64,000 nt of DNA, from positions 1,302,001-1,366,000 of the forward strand of contig NZ_AP022577.1 in NCBI RefSeq assembly GCF_010730955.1, given 5' to 3'. A model generated the notes under the pieces. It was not told where the DNA came from. It saw nothing but the letters and a program-made list of their open reading frames with translations, and made no database searches. Source of the DNA: Mycolicibacterium aubagnense. GTDB lineage: Bacteria; Actinomycetota; Actinomycetes; Mycobacteriales; Mycobacteriaceae. The number at the start of each line of letters is the position of its first letter. Position 1 is the first letter of the stretch. The position numbers and the translations under genes are program-made. Shown piece by piece: positions 9,093 to 18,456 of this stretch.

Positions 9093-10033
9093 CCGATTTC
9101 GGCGAATTCCATGACGAGCTGCGGTCGGTGGCCGGCGACGTGCTGGCCAAAGGCAGCAACGTCGAGTGGCCGTCGCTGGTCGAGGCCGGCTGGGTCGGGC
9201 TCGAGGTGCCGGAAGAGTTCGGTGGTGCCGGGGCGACGTTCGCCGAGGTGGCCGTGCTCTGCGAGGAACTGGGCCGCGCCGCGGCAACCACCAGTTATCT
9301 GGGCAGTGCGGTACTGTCGGTCGGGGTGCTGAACATGCTGGCACCCAGCGCGGTTCGCGATGAGCTGTTGGCTGGGGTCGCGACCGGCAGCGTCCGGCTG
9401 GCCGTGGCCATGGACTCAACCGATTTCGTGCCTGACGCCGAAGGCGCCGACCGACTCCTGATGGCCTCCGCCGACGGCGTCTCCGTCGTCACCCCAGCTA
9501 TCGTTCCCCGGCCGGTGCTCGACGAGACGCGGCGCCTGGCCACCGTGGTCCCGGGCAGCGCTGCCGAAACCCTGCACTTCGCAGACGGCGCCGTCGACCC
9601 GATCGGCCTCCTACGCGATCGGGCGGCGGTGGCGGTCGCGGCCGACAGCCTCGGCACCGCCGAGGCGGTGCTCGCCGCGACGGTGGACTACACCAAGGTG
9701 CGCCATCAGTTCGGCCGCCCGATCGGATCGTTCCAGGCCGTCAAGCATGCCTGCGCCGACATGCTGGTCCAGGTCGAAGTGGCACGTGAACTCGTCCGCG
9801 CCGCAGTCGAATCCGTTGCGCAGGGCCGCGCCGATGCCGCCGCGTCGATGGCCAAGGCCTACGCCACCGGCGTGGCCGTCGACATCGCGGGCAAGGCCAT
9901 GCAGCTCCACGGCGGCATCGGCTACACGTGGGAAAGCGGCATCCACGTATACCTCAAACGCGCCGCACTCAACCGTTCGCTGTACGGCTCTCCCGCAGCA
10001 CACCGCAGACAACTCGCCAAGCGCTACCGATAG
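9089..10033 (+). CDS. Acyl-CoA dehydrogenase, short partner, pair 2
   Basis: 314-residue short ACAD-like subunit. It keeps VRHQFGRPIGSFQAVKHACAD and QLHGGIGYTWESGIHVYLKRA, the C-terminal domain that binds FAD across the subunit interface, with a shortened N-terminal part lacking a clear SEPxAGSD motif. GTG at 9089 overlaps the large partner (GTGA). It ends 12 bases before the TPP enzyme, with AAGGAG in the gap. It most likely forms a heterotetramer with the gene just upstream. Confidence 0.88.
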   Translation: MTDFGEFHDELRSVAGDVLAKGSNVEWPSLVEAGWVGLEVPEEFGGAGATFAEVAVLCEELGRAAATTSYLGSAVLSVGVLNMLAPSAVRDELLAGVATGSVRLAVAMDSTDFVPDAEGADRLLMASADGVSVVTPAIVPRPVLDETRRLATVVPGSAAETLHFADGAVDPIGLLRDRAAVAVAADSLGTAEAVLAATVDYTKVRHQFGRPIGSFQAVKHACADMLVQVEVARELVRAAVESVAQGRADAAASMAKAYATGVAVDIAGKAMQLHGGIGYTWESGIHVYLKRAALNRSLYGSPAAHRRQLAKRYR

Positions 10034-10045
10034 AAGGAGTTTCAG

Positions 10046-11758
10046 ATGGGCGTACCGGTCTACAAACGCATTCTCGACCTGTTCGAGGCCGAAGGAGTCA
10101 ACACCCTCTTCGGCATCCCGGATCCCAACTTCGTGCACATGTTCACCGAGGCCGCAGCTCGCGGCTGGTCCGTCGTGGCGCCGCACCACGAACTGAGCGC
10201 CGGCTTCATGGCCGAGGCCGCCTCGCGAATGACGGGGAGGCCGGGTCTGTGCATCGGAACGCTCGGACCGGGTGTCGCGAACATCGCCGGCGCAATGATG
10301 TGCGCACTGGTGGAGAACTCACCGGTCATCTTCCTGGGCGGACAGCGGGCCCGCATCACCGAGCGCCGCGTGCGTCGCGGACGCATCCAATTCATCCAGC
10401 AGGAAGGACTTTTCGCGCCGTCGGTGAAGTACAGCAGCTCCATCGAGTACGCCGATCAGACCGACGAGATCATCCACGAGGCAATCCGCCGGGCGATGTC
10501 GGGCACCCCGGGCCCGGCCTACGTCGAATTCCCGTCACACGTGATCCTCGACGAACTCGACGTGTCGGAGGCACCGAGCCCCGCGGCCTACCGGCTCGTC
10601 AACCAGGGCGCGGGCGCGCGTGAGGTCGCCGAAGCCGCAAAGTTGATCACGGCGGCCAAGAGCCCGATCCTGCTGGTCGGTCACGGCGTGCACACGTCAC
10701 GCACCCAACAGGAGGTGAAAGAACTCGCCGAACTGATGAACTGCCCCGTCATCCAGACCTCCGGCGGCACGTCCTTCATCCCCGGCCTACAGGACCGGAC
10801 GTTCCCATACCTGTTCTCGCCGGCCGCGAACCAGGCCGTCGAGGATTCCGACCTGTGCGTCGCGCTGGGCACCGAACTGGGTGAACCCATGCACTACGGC
10901 CGGACCCAGCACTGGGCGGCGGGCAACGCGAACCGTAAATGGGTTTACGTCGAGCAGGATCCGGCCGCCATCGGCGTCAATCGTTCGTTCGACGTGGCGC
11001 TGGTCGGCGACCTGCGCGGAGTCGTCCCACAGCTCGTCGAGGCACTGCGCGACACCCCGCGCGCACCGACGGCCAATCTCGACACCCTGGTCACGGCCGA
11101 CGCAGCCGAACTCGCCGAACTTGCGGAGAATGCGCCGTCCGGGCGCGCTCCGATCCATCCGGCGCGTTATGTCGTCGAGGCCACCAAGGCGTTCAGGGAA
11201 CTCGAGGACGGCATCATGGTGCGCGACGGCGGCGCGACCGTGATCTTCCAGTGGACCTACTCGCAGTCCAAGCCGCGCGACGTCATCTGGAACCAGAACT
11301 TCGGCCACCTCGGCACCGGTCTCCCCTACGCCGTCGGCGCCTCGATCGCCGAAGGCCGCAAACGCCCGGTCATGCTACTGACCAGCGACTCGGCATTCCT
11401 GTTCCACATCGCCGAATTGGAAACGGCTGCGCGCGAGGGCCTTCCGCTGGTATGTGTAGTCGGGGTCGACCATCAGTGGGGCCTGGAGGTCGGCGTCTAC
11501 AAGCGGACCTTCGAGCAGCCGTCGCCGCAGCCCGGCGTGCACTGGAGCAAGGACGTCCGGATGGACAAGATCGCCGAGGGCTTCGGCTGCCACGGCGAGT
11601 ACGTTGAGAAGGAGGACGAGATCGGTCCGGCCATCGCGCGTGCCTATGCCAGCGGAAAGGTCGGAGTGGTGCACGTGTGCATAGACCCGAAGGCAAACTC
11701 TGAGGAGATGCCCAAGTATGACCGATTCCGCACCTGGTACGCCGAGGGCACACAGTGA
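10046..11758 (+). CDS. Thiamine-pyrophosphate-dependent enzyme, acetolactate-synthase fold
   Basis: 570-residue ThDP enzyme with the three-domain layout of acetolactate synthase, benzoylformate decarboxylase and 2-hydroxyacyl-CoA lyase. The ThDP-activating glutamate is visible (PHHELSAGF, E49). The metal-binding motif is unusual: the GDG/GDS start reads TSDS (D448), and the asparagine 27 residues later is replaced by D475 (GVDHQWG). AAGGAG sits 7-12 bases before ATG 10046. An aldehyde dehydrogenase follows, so a carbon-carbon lyase or decarboxylase releasing an aldehyde is plausible (inference). The last codons lie in a 22-base imperfect tandem duplication (see 11739-11782). Confidence 0.85.
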   Translation: MGVPVYKRILDLFEAEGVNTLFGIPDPNFVHMFTEAAARGWSVVAPHHELSAGFMAEAASRMTGRPGLCIGTLGPGVANIAGAMMCALVENSPVIFLGGQRARITERRVRRGRIQFIQQEGLFAPSVKYSSSIEYADQTDEIIHEAIRRAMSGTPGPAYVEFPSHVILDELDVSEAPSPAAYRLVNQGAGAREVAEAAKLITAAKSPILLVGHGVHTSRTQQEVKELAELMNCPVIQTSGGTSFIPGLQDRTFPYLFSPAANQAVEDSDLCVALGTELGEPMHYGRTQHWAAGNANRKWVYVEQDPAAIGVNRSFDVALVGDLRGVVPQLVEALRDTPRAPTANLDTLVTADAAELAELAENAPSGRAPIHPARYVVEATKAFRELEDGIMVRDGGATVIFQWTYSQSKPRDVIWNQNFGHLGTGLPYAVGASIAEGRKRPVMLLTSDSAFLFHIAELETAAREGLPLVCVVGVDHQWGLEVGVYKRTFEQPSPQPGVHWSKDVRMDKIAEGFGCHGEYVEKEDEIGPAIARAYASGKVGVVHVCIDPKANSEEMPKYDRFRTWYAEGTQ

Positions 11759-11782
11759 AGACGCCGAGGGCACACAGCAAAG
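11739..11782. repeat. 22-base tandem duplication at a gene junction
   Basis: Two adjacent 22-base units (11739-11760 and 11761-11782) match at 20 of 22 positions. The first 17 bases, acgccgagggcacacag, are identical. The first copy contains the stop codon of the TPP enzyme; the second places an extra stretch before the Shine-Dalgarno of the aldehyde dehydrogenase. It looks like a local slippage duplication that lengthened the spacer between the two genes. Confidence 0.8.
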
Positions 11783-11790
11783 GAGAGGCA

Positions 11791-13209
11791 ATGCGCGAGT
11801 ATTTGCAGTTCTATGTCGACGGACGGTGGGTCGACCCGGTCGAGCTGACCCCACTGGGAGTCGAGAACCCTGCCACGGAAGAGGTCGCGGGCCGCATTGC
11901 CCTGGGCTCGGCAGCCGACGTGGACAAGGCGGTCGGGGCCGCCCGGCGCGCATTCGGCTCGTGGTCGCAGACCAGCCGCGAGGAACGTCTCGATGTGCTG
12001 CAGGCGATCAGTGCTGAATATCTGAGGCGCCAAGGCGATCTCGCCGAAGCCGTGCGCGAGGAGATCGGCGCCCCGCCGGCCCTCGCTGCCGGCGCCCAGG
12101 TACAGCTCGGCATCGGACATCTCATGACCGCGATCGAGGTGCTCAAGAATTTCGACTTTTCGCGCCGGCTCGGCAACACGCTGGTGTCCAGCGAGCCGAT
12201 CGGCGTCTGTGGGCTGATCACCCCGTGGAACTGGCCACTCAACCAGATTGCCGTCAAGGTGTTCCCGGCATTGGCGACCGGCTGCACCGTGGTGCTCAAG
12301 CCCTCGGAGGTCGCCCCGTTCTCGGCGCAGATCTTCACCGAGGTCATCGACGCCGCAGGCGTGCCCGCCGGCGTGTACAACCTGGTCTTCGGCGACGGAG
12401 CCGGTGTGGGAGCGGCCATTTCGAGCCATCCGGGCATCGACATGGTGTCATTCACCGGCTCGACGCGCGCCGGTATCGAGGTCGCGAAATGCGCGGCCCC
12501 GAGCGTCAAACGGGTCAGCCAGGAGCTCGGCGGCAAGAGCCCGAACATCGTGCTCGACGACGAGGCCTTCGCCACCAGCGTGGCCGCCGGCGTCTCCGCG
12601 ATGATGCCGAACTCGGGCCAGAGCTGCAATGCGCCGTCACGCATGTTGGTGCCGAACTCCCGCATGGCAGAAGCGGTTTCGATCGCGGCAGAGACCATCG
12701 AGGGTGTACAGGTAGCGGATGCCGCCAACCCGAAAGCCATCGGGCCGGTCGCCTCGCGCGCGCAGTTCGAGCGCATCCAGGGCCTCATCGCCAAGGGCAT
12801 CGCCGACGGCGCGAATCTGGTCGCCGGGGGCGAGGGCCGCCCCGCCGGAGTCGACCGCGGGTTTTATGTCCGGCCAACGGTATTCGCCGACGTGACCAAT
12901 GACATGACCATCGCCCGCGAGGAGATCTTCGGGCCGGTGCTGTGCATGTTGGGATACGACGACATCGACGACGCCGTCGACATCGCCAACGACACCGAAT
13001 ACGGCCTGGCCGGCTATGTTTCGGGAGCCGACATCGACGCCGCGCGCGCCGTGGCCCGGCGGATCCGGGCCGGCTGGATCTCGATCAACCACGCTTTCGA
13101 CATGAATGCGCCGTTCGGCGGCTACAAGCACAGCGGCAACGGGCGTGAATGGGGCGAGGCCGGATTCCACGAATACCTGGAAACCAAGAGCGTGCTGGGT
13201 CACGGCTAG
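11791..13209 (+). CDS. NAD(P)-dependent aldehyde dehydrogenase
   Basis: 472-residue aldehyde dehydrogenase oxidising an aldehyde to a carboxylate. The catalytic pair is E245 in QELGGKS and C279 in NSGQSCN. ITPWNWPLNQ, KPSEVAP and EEIFGPVL complete the family signature. ATG at 11791 is preceded by AAAGGAGAG at good spacing; a GTG at 11755 overlapping the upstream stop is an alternative but falls in the tandem duplication. It is the last gene of the operon and probably handles the product of the TPP enzyme (inference). A long hairpin follows 15 bases after the stop. Confidence 0.93.
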   Translation: MREYLQFYVDGRWVDPVELTPLGVENPATEEVAGRIALGSAADVDKAVGAARRAFGSWSQTSREERLDVLQAISAEYLRRQGDLAEAVREEIGAPPALAAGAQVQLGIGHLMTAIEVLKNFDFSRRLGNTLVSSEPIGVCGLITPWNWPLNQIAVKVFPALATGCTVVLKPSEVAPFSAQIFTEVIDAAGVPAGVYNLVFGDGAGVGAAISSHPGIDMVSFTGSTRAGIEVAKCAAPSVKRVSQELGGKSPNIVLDDEAFATSVAAGVSAMMPNSGQSCNAPSRMLVPNSRMAEAVSIAAETIEGVQVADAANPKAIGPVASRAQFERIQGLIAKGIADGANLVAGGEGRPAGVDRGFYVRPTVFADVTNDMTIAREEIFGPVLCMLGYDDIDDAVDIANDTEYGLAGYVSGADIDAARAVARRIRAGWISINHAFDMNAPFGGYKHSGNGREWGEAGFHEYLETKSVLGHG

Positions 13210-13223
13210 CGCTCGGTGTCGGT

Positions 13224-13262
13224 GACCGCGGGCGGCTGAACACATTTCAGCCGCCCGCGGTC
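13224..13262. terminator. Bidirectional hairpin terminator
   Basis: Perfect 17-bp stem (13224-13240 with 13246-13262) and a 5-base loop, between the convergent aldehyde dehydrogenase and mceF genes. No U-run follows, as is common for GC-rich actinobacterial terminators. Confidence 0.8.
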
Positions 13263-13269
13263 TCGCGTT

Positions 13270-14892
13270 TCACGACGTCAGCATGTTCTGCCAGGTCTTG
13301 GGCGCCGACCGGGTGGCCAGATCGGCCTGCCGGGACAGTTCGCCGTCAGGGGCCACGTAGTCCCCCGTGCGCGGGTCGTACTGCGCGTAGCCGACGCCGC
13401 CGGTGAACGCGCTCGGAGCCGCCCCGGGCTCATCGGCCGGAGGTACGGCCGGCCGGGGCTCAACCGGGTCGCCACCGGGGATCGGCGGGACGCTACCCGC
13501 GTTGCCCGAAGCGCCCGGAGTGGTGATCGGATTCTGTGGCGGCAGCACCGGGTTGTTCGGCGGCGGGCCCGGTGGCGGAGCGCCGGCGGCCGGCCCTTCA
13601 CCGACCGGGGCATACAGCCCCTGGTCCGGGAACCACCGCGAATCCGGCGGCACGCCTTGCCGTTCCAGGCTGGGGTCACGGGGATACGGCCCGACGACGG
13701 GCATCCGCGGCGCCAGCGGCTCGTATTCCTGGTCGCTGTTACATATTTCGGCGGTCGGCGCGAACTTGCCCGGCTTCGTCATGCACGGCGTATTGCGAAT
13801 ACCGCGCACACCTACCGGTGCATCCTGCGGCAACTTGCAGTACACGTCGTCGGGCAGATCCAGCGTGGTGGTGTCATACGCCGGTCGCCACGACGAGGGC
13901 GGCAGAAAGCCCAAGGTGCATGGGGGCGGGTCTTCCGCACCGATCCGGAAGCTACCGATACCGAGGCCGGATCCGTTGCGCGACGTGCCATACGAGATCA
14001 CTGTCGAGACCACCGGCGGCAGCAACACCAGCGCCTGCTCCAGCCCGGGACGATAGGTCACGCCGAGCTGCCCCAACGAGGTCAAGTTGGCCAGCAGTAC
14101 GGGGACAGTGATTTTCAGCTTGTCGAAGAGCTTGGTCGCGTCGTCTGCCACCGCGGGCCCACGGTCCAGCAGGCTGCGGATCTGGGGATCGTTGGTGACC
14201 AACTGATCGGTGACGCCGGTCAGGCTGCCCGACCACACCCGCAGCGAATCTGTGCTCTGCACCTGGGAATCCAGCAGCGGCGAACTGTTCTCGATGAGCT
14301 CCCGTACCTTGTCCCGCTGTTCGTTCAGCCCACCGGCCAGTTTCCCGGACGAGTCCGCCAGCGATTGCAGGTCGTAGTCGGCGCCGTTGAACGCCTTGTA
14401 GGTTTCGTCGAGCAACTGGTGCAGCTTGTCCTTCGGCAGGGTGGCGACCAGTTCGCTCGCGCGGTCCATCATCGGCCCGATCGGCGGCGGGACGGCGTCG
14501 GGCCCGGCCCGCACGACGGAACCGTCGTGCAGATACGGCGCCGAATCGGTGTGTGGCAACAGATCGACGTACTGCTCCCCCACGGCCGACACACTGCGCA
14601 CCACGGCCGACAGATCCGCTGGGATCTTCGACGACGAGTCGAGCGACATCTGCACGCGCACACCGGTTTTCGTCAGCTCTACGTTGGTGACCCGGCCGAC
14701 CTCCACGCCGCGGTAGGTGACGTTGCTGAACCGGTACAACCCACCGGTGTCCGGCAGTTCGAGGGTGACGTTGTAGCGCCCGATCCCGGCGAGCGATTGC
14801 AGCTGCATGTAGCTGAAGGCCATCACGAAGACCCCGACAATGGAGGCGATCGTGAAGATCACCAACTGGATCCGGACAAAGCGCGACAGCAT
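13270..14892 (-). CDS. mceF: Mce family protein, MceF position
   Basis: 540-residue Mce protein, sixth and last of the operon. It has one N-terminal membrane anchor (VIFTIASIVGVFVMAFSYMQL), then the MCE/MlaD domain (TGGLYRFSNVTYRGVEVGRVTNVELT) and a long helical region. The C-terminal third is rich in proline and glycine, typical of MceF-type proteins. It would form part of the hexameric tunnel moving lipids from the outer envelope to the YrbE permease. The start shares one base with the mceE stop. Which mce locus this corresponds to cannot be decided from sequence alone. Confidence 0.93.
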   Translation of the reverse strand: MLSRFVRIQLVIFTIASIVGVFVMAFSYMQLQSLAGIGRYNVTLELPDTGGLYRFSNVTYRGVEVGRVTNVELTKTGVRVQMSLDSSSKIPADLSAVVRSVSAVGEQYVDLLPHTDSAPYLHDGSVVRAGPDAVPPPIGPMMDRASELVATLPKDKLHQLLDETYKAFNGADYDLQSLADSSGKLAGGLNEQRDKVRELIENSSPLLDSQVQSTDSLRVWSGSLTGVTDQLVTNDPQIRSLLDRGPAVADDATKLFDKLKITVPVLLANLTSLGQLGVTYRPGLEQALVLLPPVVSTVISYGTSRNGSGLGIGSFRIGAEDPPPCTLGFLPPSSWRPAYDTTTLDLPDDVYCKLPQDAPVGVRGIRNTPCMTKPGKFAPTAEICNSDQEYEPLAPRMPVVGPYPRDPSLERQGVPPDSRWFPDQGLYAPVGEGPAAGAPPPGPPPNNPVLPPQNPITTPGASGNAGSVPPIPGGDPVEPRPAVPPADEPGAAPSAFTGGVGYAQYDPRTGDYVAPDGELSRQADLATRSAPKTWQNMLTS

Positions 14893-16103
14893 CAGTGTCC
14901 CCCTTGATCCGGCGCCTGGGCCGGCGCCGGGCCGGGCAACGGTGGCGGCGCGACGTCGGGCGGCCGCGGTGCGAGCACCGCGGGCGGCGGCGCCACCCCG
15001 ATGCCGAGCGGGTCCTTTGTCTGCTCGGCGTATCCGGGATCACCGATCGCGGCCTGAATCCCTTGCGTCGGGTCACCGAAGCGGGTACCCATCCACAGTT
15101 CTCGCCGGATGCGCGGCAACGTCAGATCGAGTGTCGCCGACAAGTTCAGATAGTCGCCCTTGATGTAGCGGTCGATGGCCGCCTGCCCGTAGGGGAATGT
15201 CGTCGCCATCGCTATCGACTTGTCGATGACAATTCCGACGTCGGCCAGCGAGCGGGTGATGGGTTCCATGTGCCGGAGATTCGCAACGAGGTCGGCCTGG
15301 GTGTCGTTGATCAACGAGGTCGCGGTGTCACTGAAGGTCCGCAGTTTCGTCAGTGCCGCCGTGATATTCGGCCGCTGCGCGACCATGACTTCGAGCGCCT
15401 GGGGCATGATCCGCAGTGCCTCGGTGACGGCGTCGCGCTGGCCGGCGAACGTACCGATCAGTCCGTTGAGAGCCTTGATCGTGGTGACGATGTCGTCGCG
15501 TTGGTCATCGATCGTGCCGACAAACCGGTCCAGCCGGCCGATGAGGTCGCGGATCGATTCCTGGCGGCCGTCGAAGGCGTTGTTGAAGCTGTGGATGATG
15601 CCGCCGATCTGACCGACACCACCGCCGTCGACAACCGTCGCCAGGGCGGCCAGCGTGCGCTCGGTCGATGGATAGGTCGACGACTGGTTCAGCGGAATGG
15701 TCGTTCCGGGCGCCAACCGACCGGCCGGCGCCGTCCCGGGAACCGGGTCGAGCTCGACGTGCGTCGAGCCGAGCAGGCTGGTCTGCCCGATTTTAGCGAC
15801 GACGTTGCCGGGCACCACAACGCCCGGCTTGACCAAGATATCGACCTCGGCGTGCCCGTGGACCACCTTCATGGGTCCGACGCTGCCGACCACGACGTCG
15901 TCGATCATCACTGGCGAATTCGATTCCAGCGTGCCGACATTGGCGAACTCGGCATGGTAGACCGTCGCTCCCGCGACGCGTCCCGGCGCACCCGGCAGGG
16001 GCAGCGAATTCACGCCCTGCCAGGCGCACCCACTCAGCGGCGCCACGGCGCACACTGCCACGGCGAGCGGCCGCCAGACCCGGCGGGTGGTTGCGCGCGT
16101 CAT
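14892..16103 (-). CDS. mceE: Mce family lipoprotein, MceE position
   Basis: 403-residue Mce protein with a lipoprotein signal ending in the lipobox LSGC near residue 25, as expected for the MceE (Lpr) position. The MCE domain includes ATVYHAEFANVGTLESNSPVMIDDVVVGSVG. The C-terminus is proline-rich. The start at 16103 is chosen because it gives the signal peptide and a 4-base overlap with the mceD stop; upstream codons in frame belong to mceD. The lipid anchor would tether it in the cell envelope as part of the Mce complex. Confidence 0.93.
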   Translation of the reverse strand: MTRATTRRVWRPLAVAVCAVAPLSGCAWQGVNSLPLPGAPGRVAGATVYHAEFANVGTLESNSPVMIDDVVVGSVGPMKVVHGHAEVDILVKPGVVVPGNVVAKIGQTSLLGSTHVELDPVPGTAPAGRLAPGTTIPLNQSSTYPSTERTLAALATVVDGGGVGQIGGIIHSFNNAFDGRQESIRDLIGRLDRFVGTIDDQRDDIVTTIKALNGLIGTFAGQRDAVTEALRIMPQALEVMVAQRPNITAALTKLRTFSDTATSLINDTQADLVANLRHMEPITRSLADVGIVIDKSIAMATTFPYGQAAIDRYIKGDYLNLSATLDLTLPRIRRELWMGTRFGDPTQGIQAAIGDPGYAEQTKDPLGIGVAPPPAVLAPRPPDVAPPPLPGPAPAQAPDQGGH

Positions 16104-17338
16104 GAGGCGGGCCGTTCGGCCGGCAGCAGCATTCCCGGCAGGGTGGCCGGCGGTGGCGGCTCCGGGCCGGAGTAGCCGGGCATCAGTTTCGCTTCGCTGT
16201 AGATCAGCTGGTCGGGGCGCGGCGTGGGACCCAAGAACGGGTTGACCGGGATCGGCAGGTAATTGAAGTTCAGCAGTCGGAGCGCCGGACCCAGGTACTC
16301 GGCGCACTTCTTCGCGCCTTCCGCCGGATCGCCGCCCTGGATACCCGCGATGGCGCCGCACACGAACTGGGCCGGATTGGAGAACCCGTTGACGGCGAAC
16401 ATGCCGTTGGCGGTACCGGACACCGGGTCGTAGATGTTGTAGAAGTTCGACATCACCGTCGGGAACACGTGCAGGAGCTCTTCGAGTTCTTTCTTGTTCC
16501 CGACGAGGGTCTGCGTGACGTCGGTCAAACGGGTCACCGACTCGGCGGTGCGGTTGTTGACGCTCGACATGAAACGCTGGATGTCCCCGACCGCCACCGA
16601 CAGGTCCGTCAGCGCAGCGTCCAGGTCGGAGCGACTCGAATCGAGAACGCTCGACAGCGTCGCCAAGCGGTCCTCGAACTGCACGATCTCAGTGTTGCTG
16701 TTGCGCAACGCCGTCACGAACACCTGCAAGTTCTTGATGGTGTCGACGATGTTTCCACTGCCGTCGGCCAGCACCCGGCTCACTCCCGACAACTGCGCGA
16801 GGGTGTCCCGCAGCCGGTCACCGTTGCCGGCCATCGCATTTGCCGCACTGTCGACGAAACGTCCGGCGACGGACGTGTCCCCCGGCTTGGCCGGTCCGAG
16901 CTCGGTGACCAGCCTGGTCAGTTGCGCCTTGACTTCGTCCCATTCGACGGGCACGGCTGTGCGCGAGACCGGGATGACCGCCCCCTCCGGCAGCGTGGGA
17001 CCCGCGGTGCGGTAGGCCGGTGTCAGCTGGACATAACGCGCGGCCACGAGGTTCTGCTGGACGATCACTGCTTTGACGTCCGCCGGGATCGGTACGTCCC
17101 GATCCACGTTCAGCGTCAGCTTCACGGTCTGGCCCTGCGGCTGGACATCCGACACCGTGCCGACCTTGACGCCGGACACCCGGACTTCGTCGCCCGAGTA
17201 CAGACCGGTCACGCGGGTGAAGATGGCGCCGAAGGTCCTGGGTCCGAACATGTTTCGGTATCCGACGTAGATCCCGGCAGCCAGCGCGGCGCTTACCAGT
17301 GCCACGGCCAGGATTCGAATCAGCATCCGTCGGGTCAT
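16100..17338 (-). CDS. mceD: Mce family protein, MceD position
   Basis: 412-residue Mce protein. It has an N-terminal transmembrane segment (ILAVALVSAALAAGIYVGY), then an MCE domain with GLYSGDEVRVSGVKVGTVSDV, a helical middle and a C-terminus rich in P, A and E. Its stop overlaps mceE by 4 bases, and its start shares a base with the mceC stop. It would be one of the six subunits of the envelope-spanning lipid transporter. Confidence 0.93.
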   Translation of the reverse strand: MTRRMLIRILAVALVSAALAAGIYVGYRNMFGPRTFGAIFTRVTGLYSGDEVRVSGVKVGTVSDVQPQGQTVKLTLNVDRDVPIPADVKAVIVQQNLVAARYVQLTPAYRTAGPTLPEGAVIPVSRTAVPVEWDEVKAQLTRLVTELGPAKPGDTSVAGRFVDSAANAMAGNGDRLRDTLAQLSGVSRVLADGSGNIVDTIKNLQVFVTALRNSNTEIVQFEDRLATLSSVLDSSRSDLDAALTDLSVAVGDIQRFMSSVNNRTAESVTRLTDVTQTLVGNKKELEELLHVFPTVMSNFYNIYDPVSGTANGMFAVNGFSNPAQFVCGAIAGIQGGDPAEGAKKCAEYLGPALRLLNFNYLPIPVNPFLGPTPRPDQLIYSEAKLMPGYSGPEPPPPATLPGMLLPAERPAS

Positions 17339-18456
17339 CAGTGCGGCACCTGCCCCACGGTCGGCCCCTCGGTCTCTTCGCGGTTATAGCAATGGTCGAA
17401 GCTGTACGGCGGCTTGAATCCGTTGCGTTCACCACCGCAGTTCGGCCACGGGAACAGCGTTCGGGGCTGTACTCCAAGTGCCGCATCGATGAAGGGCTGT
17501 ATCTCATGTCCGTCAATCAGATTGGCGACGAACGCGTTGTAGTACCCGCCGTTGTTGACCGCTTCGCCCTGAGTCATCACGACCTTCTTCAGACCCGGGA
17601 TCGCCTTCGCGATGTTGTCCTTGTTCTTCTCCAGCACGGCCACCACCGAATTGAGGCGATCCAGCGCCGGCGCCAGCTGCGCTTCGTTGTCATGCACCAG
17701 GGCCGACAGCTGCTTGGCCACCGCCGAGGTGTTGGCCAGCAGCGTCACGATGGCCTCGCGCCGCTCCACCAGCATGCCGAGCAGCGAATTGGCGTTCAGA
17801 ATAAGGGTGTTCAGCTGGTCGCTGCGCTGTGACAGCACGTTTGTGACGTCCGCCGCACTCTTCAACAGCTCCGACAGCGATTGATTGCGGTCGTTCAGCG
17901 TCCGCGACAGTCTGGCCACCCCATCGAAGGTCGGCCCCAACTGAGGCGCTATCTGGTCCAGGGTCTGTGACAACAGGTCCAGCGACTGGCCCAGCTGGTT
18001 GGTGTCGGTCCCGGCGGTGTTCTTCGTCAGCTCATTGACGGCGTCGGTCAGCGAATACGGTGACGACGTGCGGGAAATCGGGATCACCGACCGCGGCTTG
18101 AGCGGCTTGTCGCCCGCCGACACCAGGGCGAGCGTGCGCGCTCCCAGCAGTGTTCCGGTCCGGATGTGGGCGGCGGTGTCCAAGCCGAGAGACACCCGGC
18201 TGTCAACCGTGAAATCCACTACCGCGTCACCGTTTTCCAGTGACACTTTCGAGACCGTGCCGACCTTCATGCCCGACACCACGACGTTGTTGCCAACCTC
18301 CAGGCCGCCCGCCTCCGAGAACACCGCCGAGTACCGCACCGACATCGCCCAGTCCTTGAACTTGTCCGGCGACAGACCGACCAGGATCACCAGGATCACG
18401 GTCACGACGCCGATGATGCCGACGCGGATGAGTCGTGCACTGCCATACTTCAGCAT
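17338..18456 (-). CDS. mceC: Mce family protein, MceC position
   Basis: 372-residue Mce protein with an N-terminal membrane anchor (VGIIGVVTVILVILVGL) and an MCE domain (AGGLEVGNNVVVSGMKVGTVSKVSL). A long alpha-helical region carries regularly spaced leucines. ATG at 18456 directly abuts the mceB TAG. It belongs to the same transport complex as its neighbours. The cysteine pair near the C-terminus (FPWNPNCGGE-like segment and HCYN) could form a disulfide in the oxidising envelope (inference). Confidence 0.93.
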   Translation of the reverse strand: MLKYGSARLIRVGIIGVVTVILVILVGLSPDKFKDWAMSVRYSAVFSEAGGLEVGNNVVVSGMKVGTVSKVSLENGDAVVDFTVDSRVSLGLDTAAHIRTGTLLGARTLALVSAGDKPLKPRSVIPISRTSSPYSLTDAVNELTKNTAGTDTNQLGQSLDLLSQTLDQIAPQLGPTFDGVARLSRTLNDRNQSLSELLKSAADVTNVLSQRSDQLNTLILNANSLLGMLVERREAIVTLLANTSAVAKQLSALVHDNEAQLAPALDRLNSVVAVLEKNKDNIAKAIPGLKKVVMTQGEAVNNGGYYNAFVANLIDGHEIQPFIDAALGVQPRTLFPWPNCGGERNGFKPPYSFDHCYNREETEGPTVGQVPH

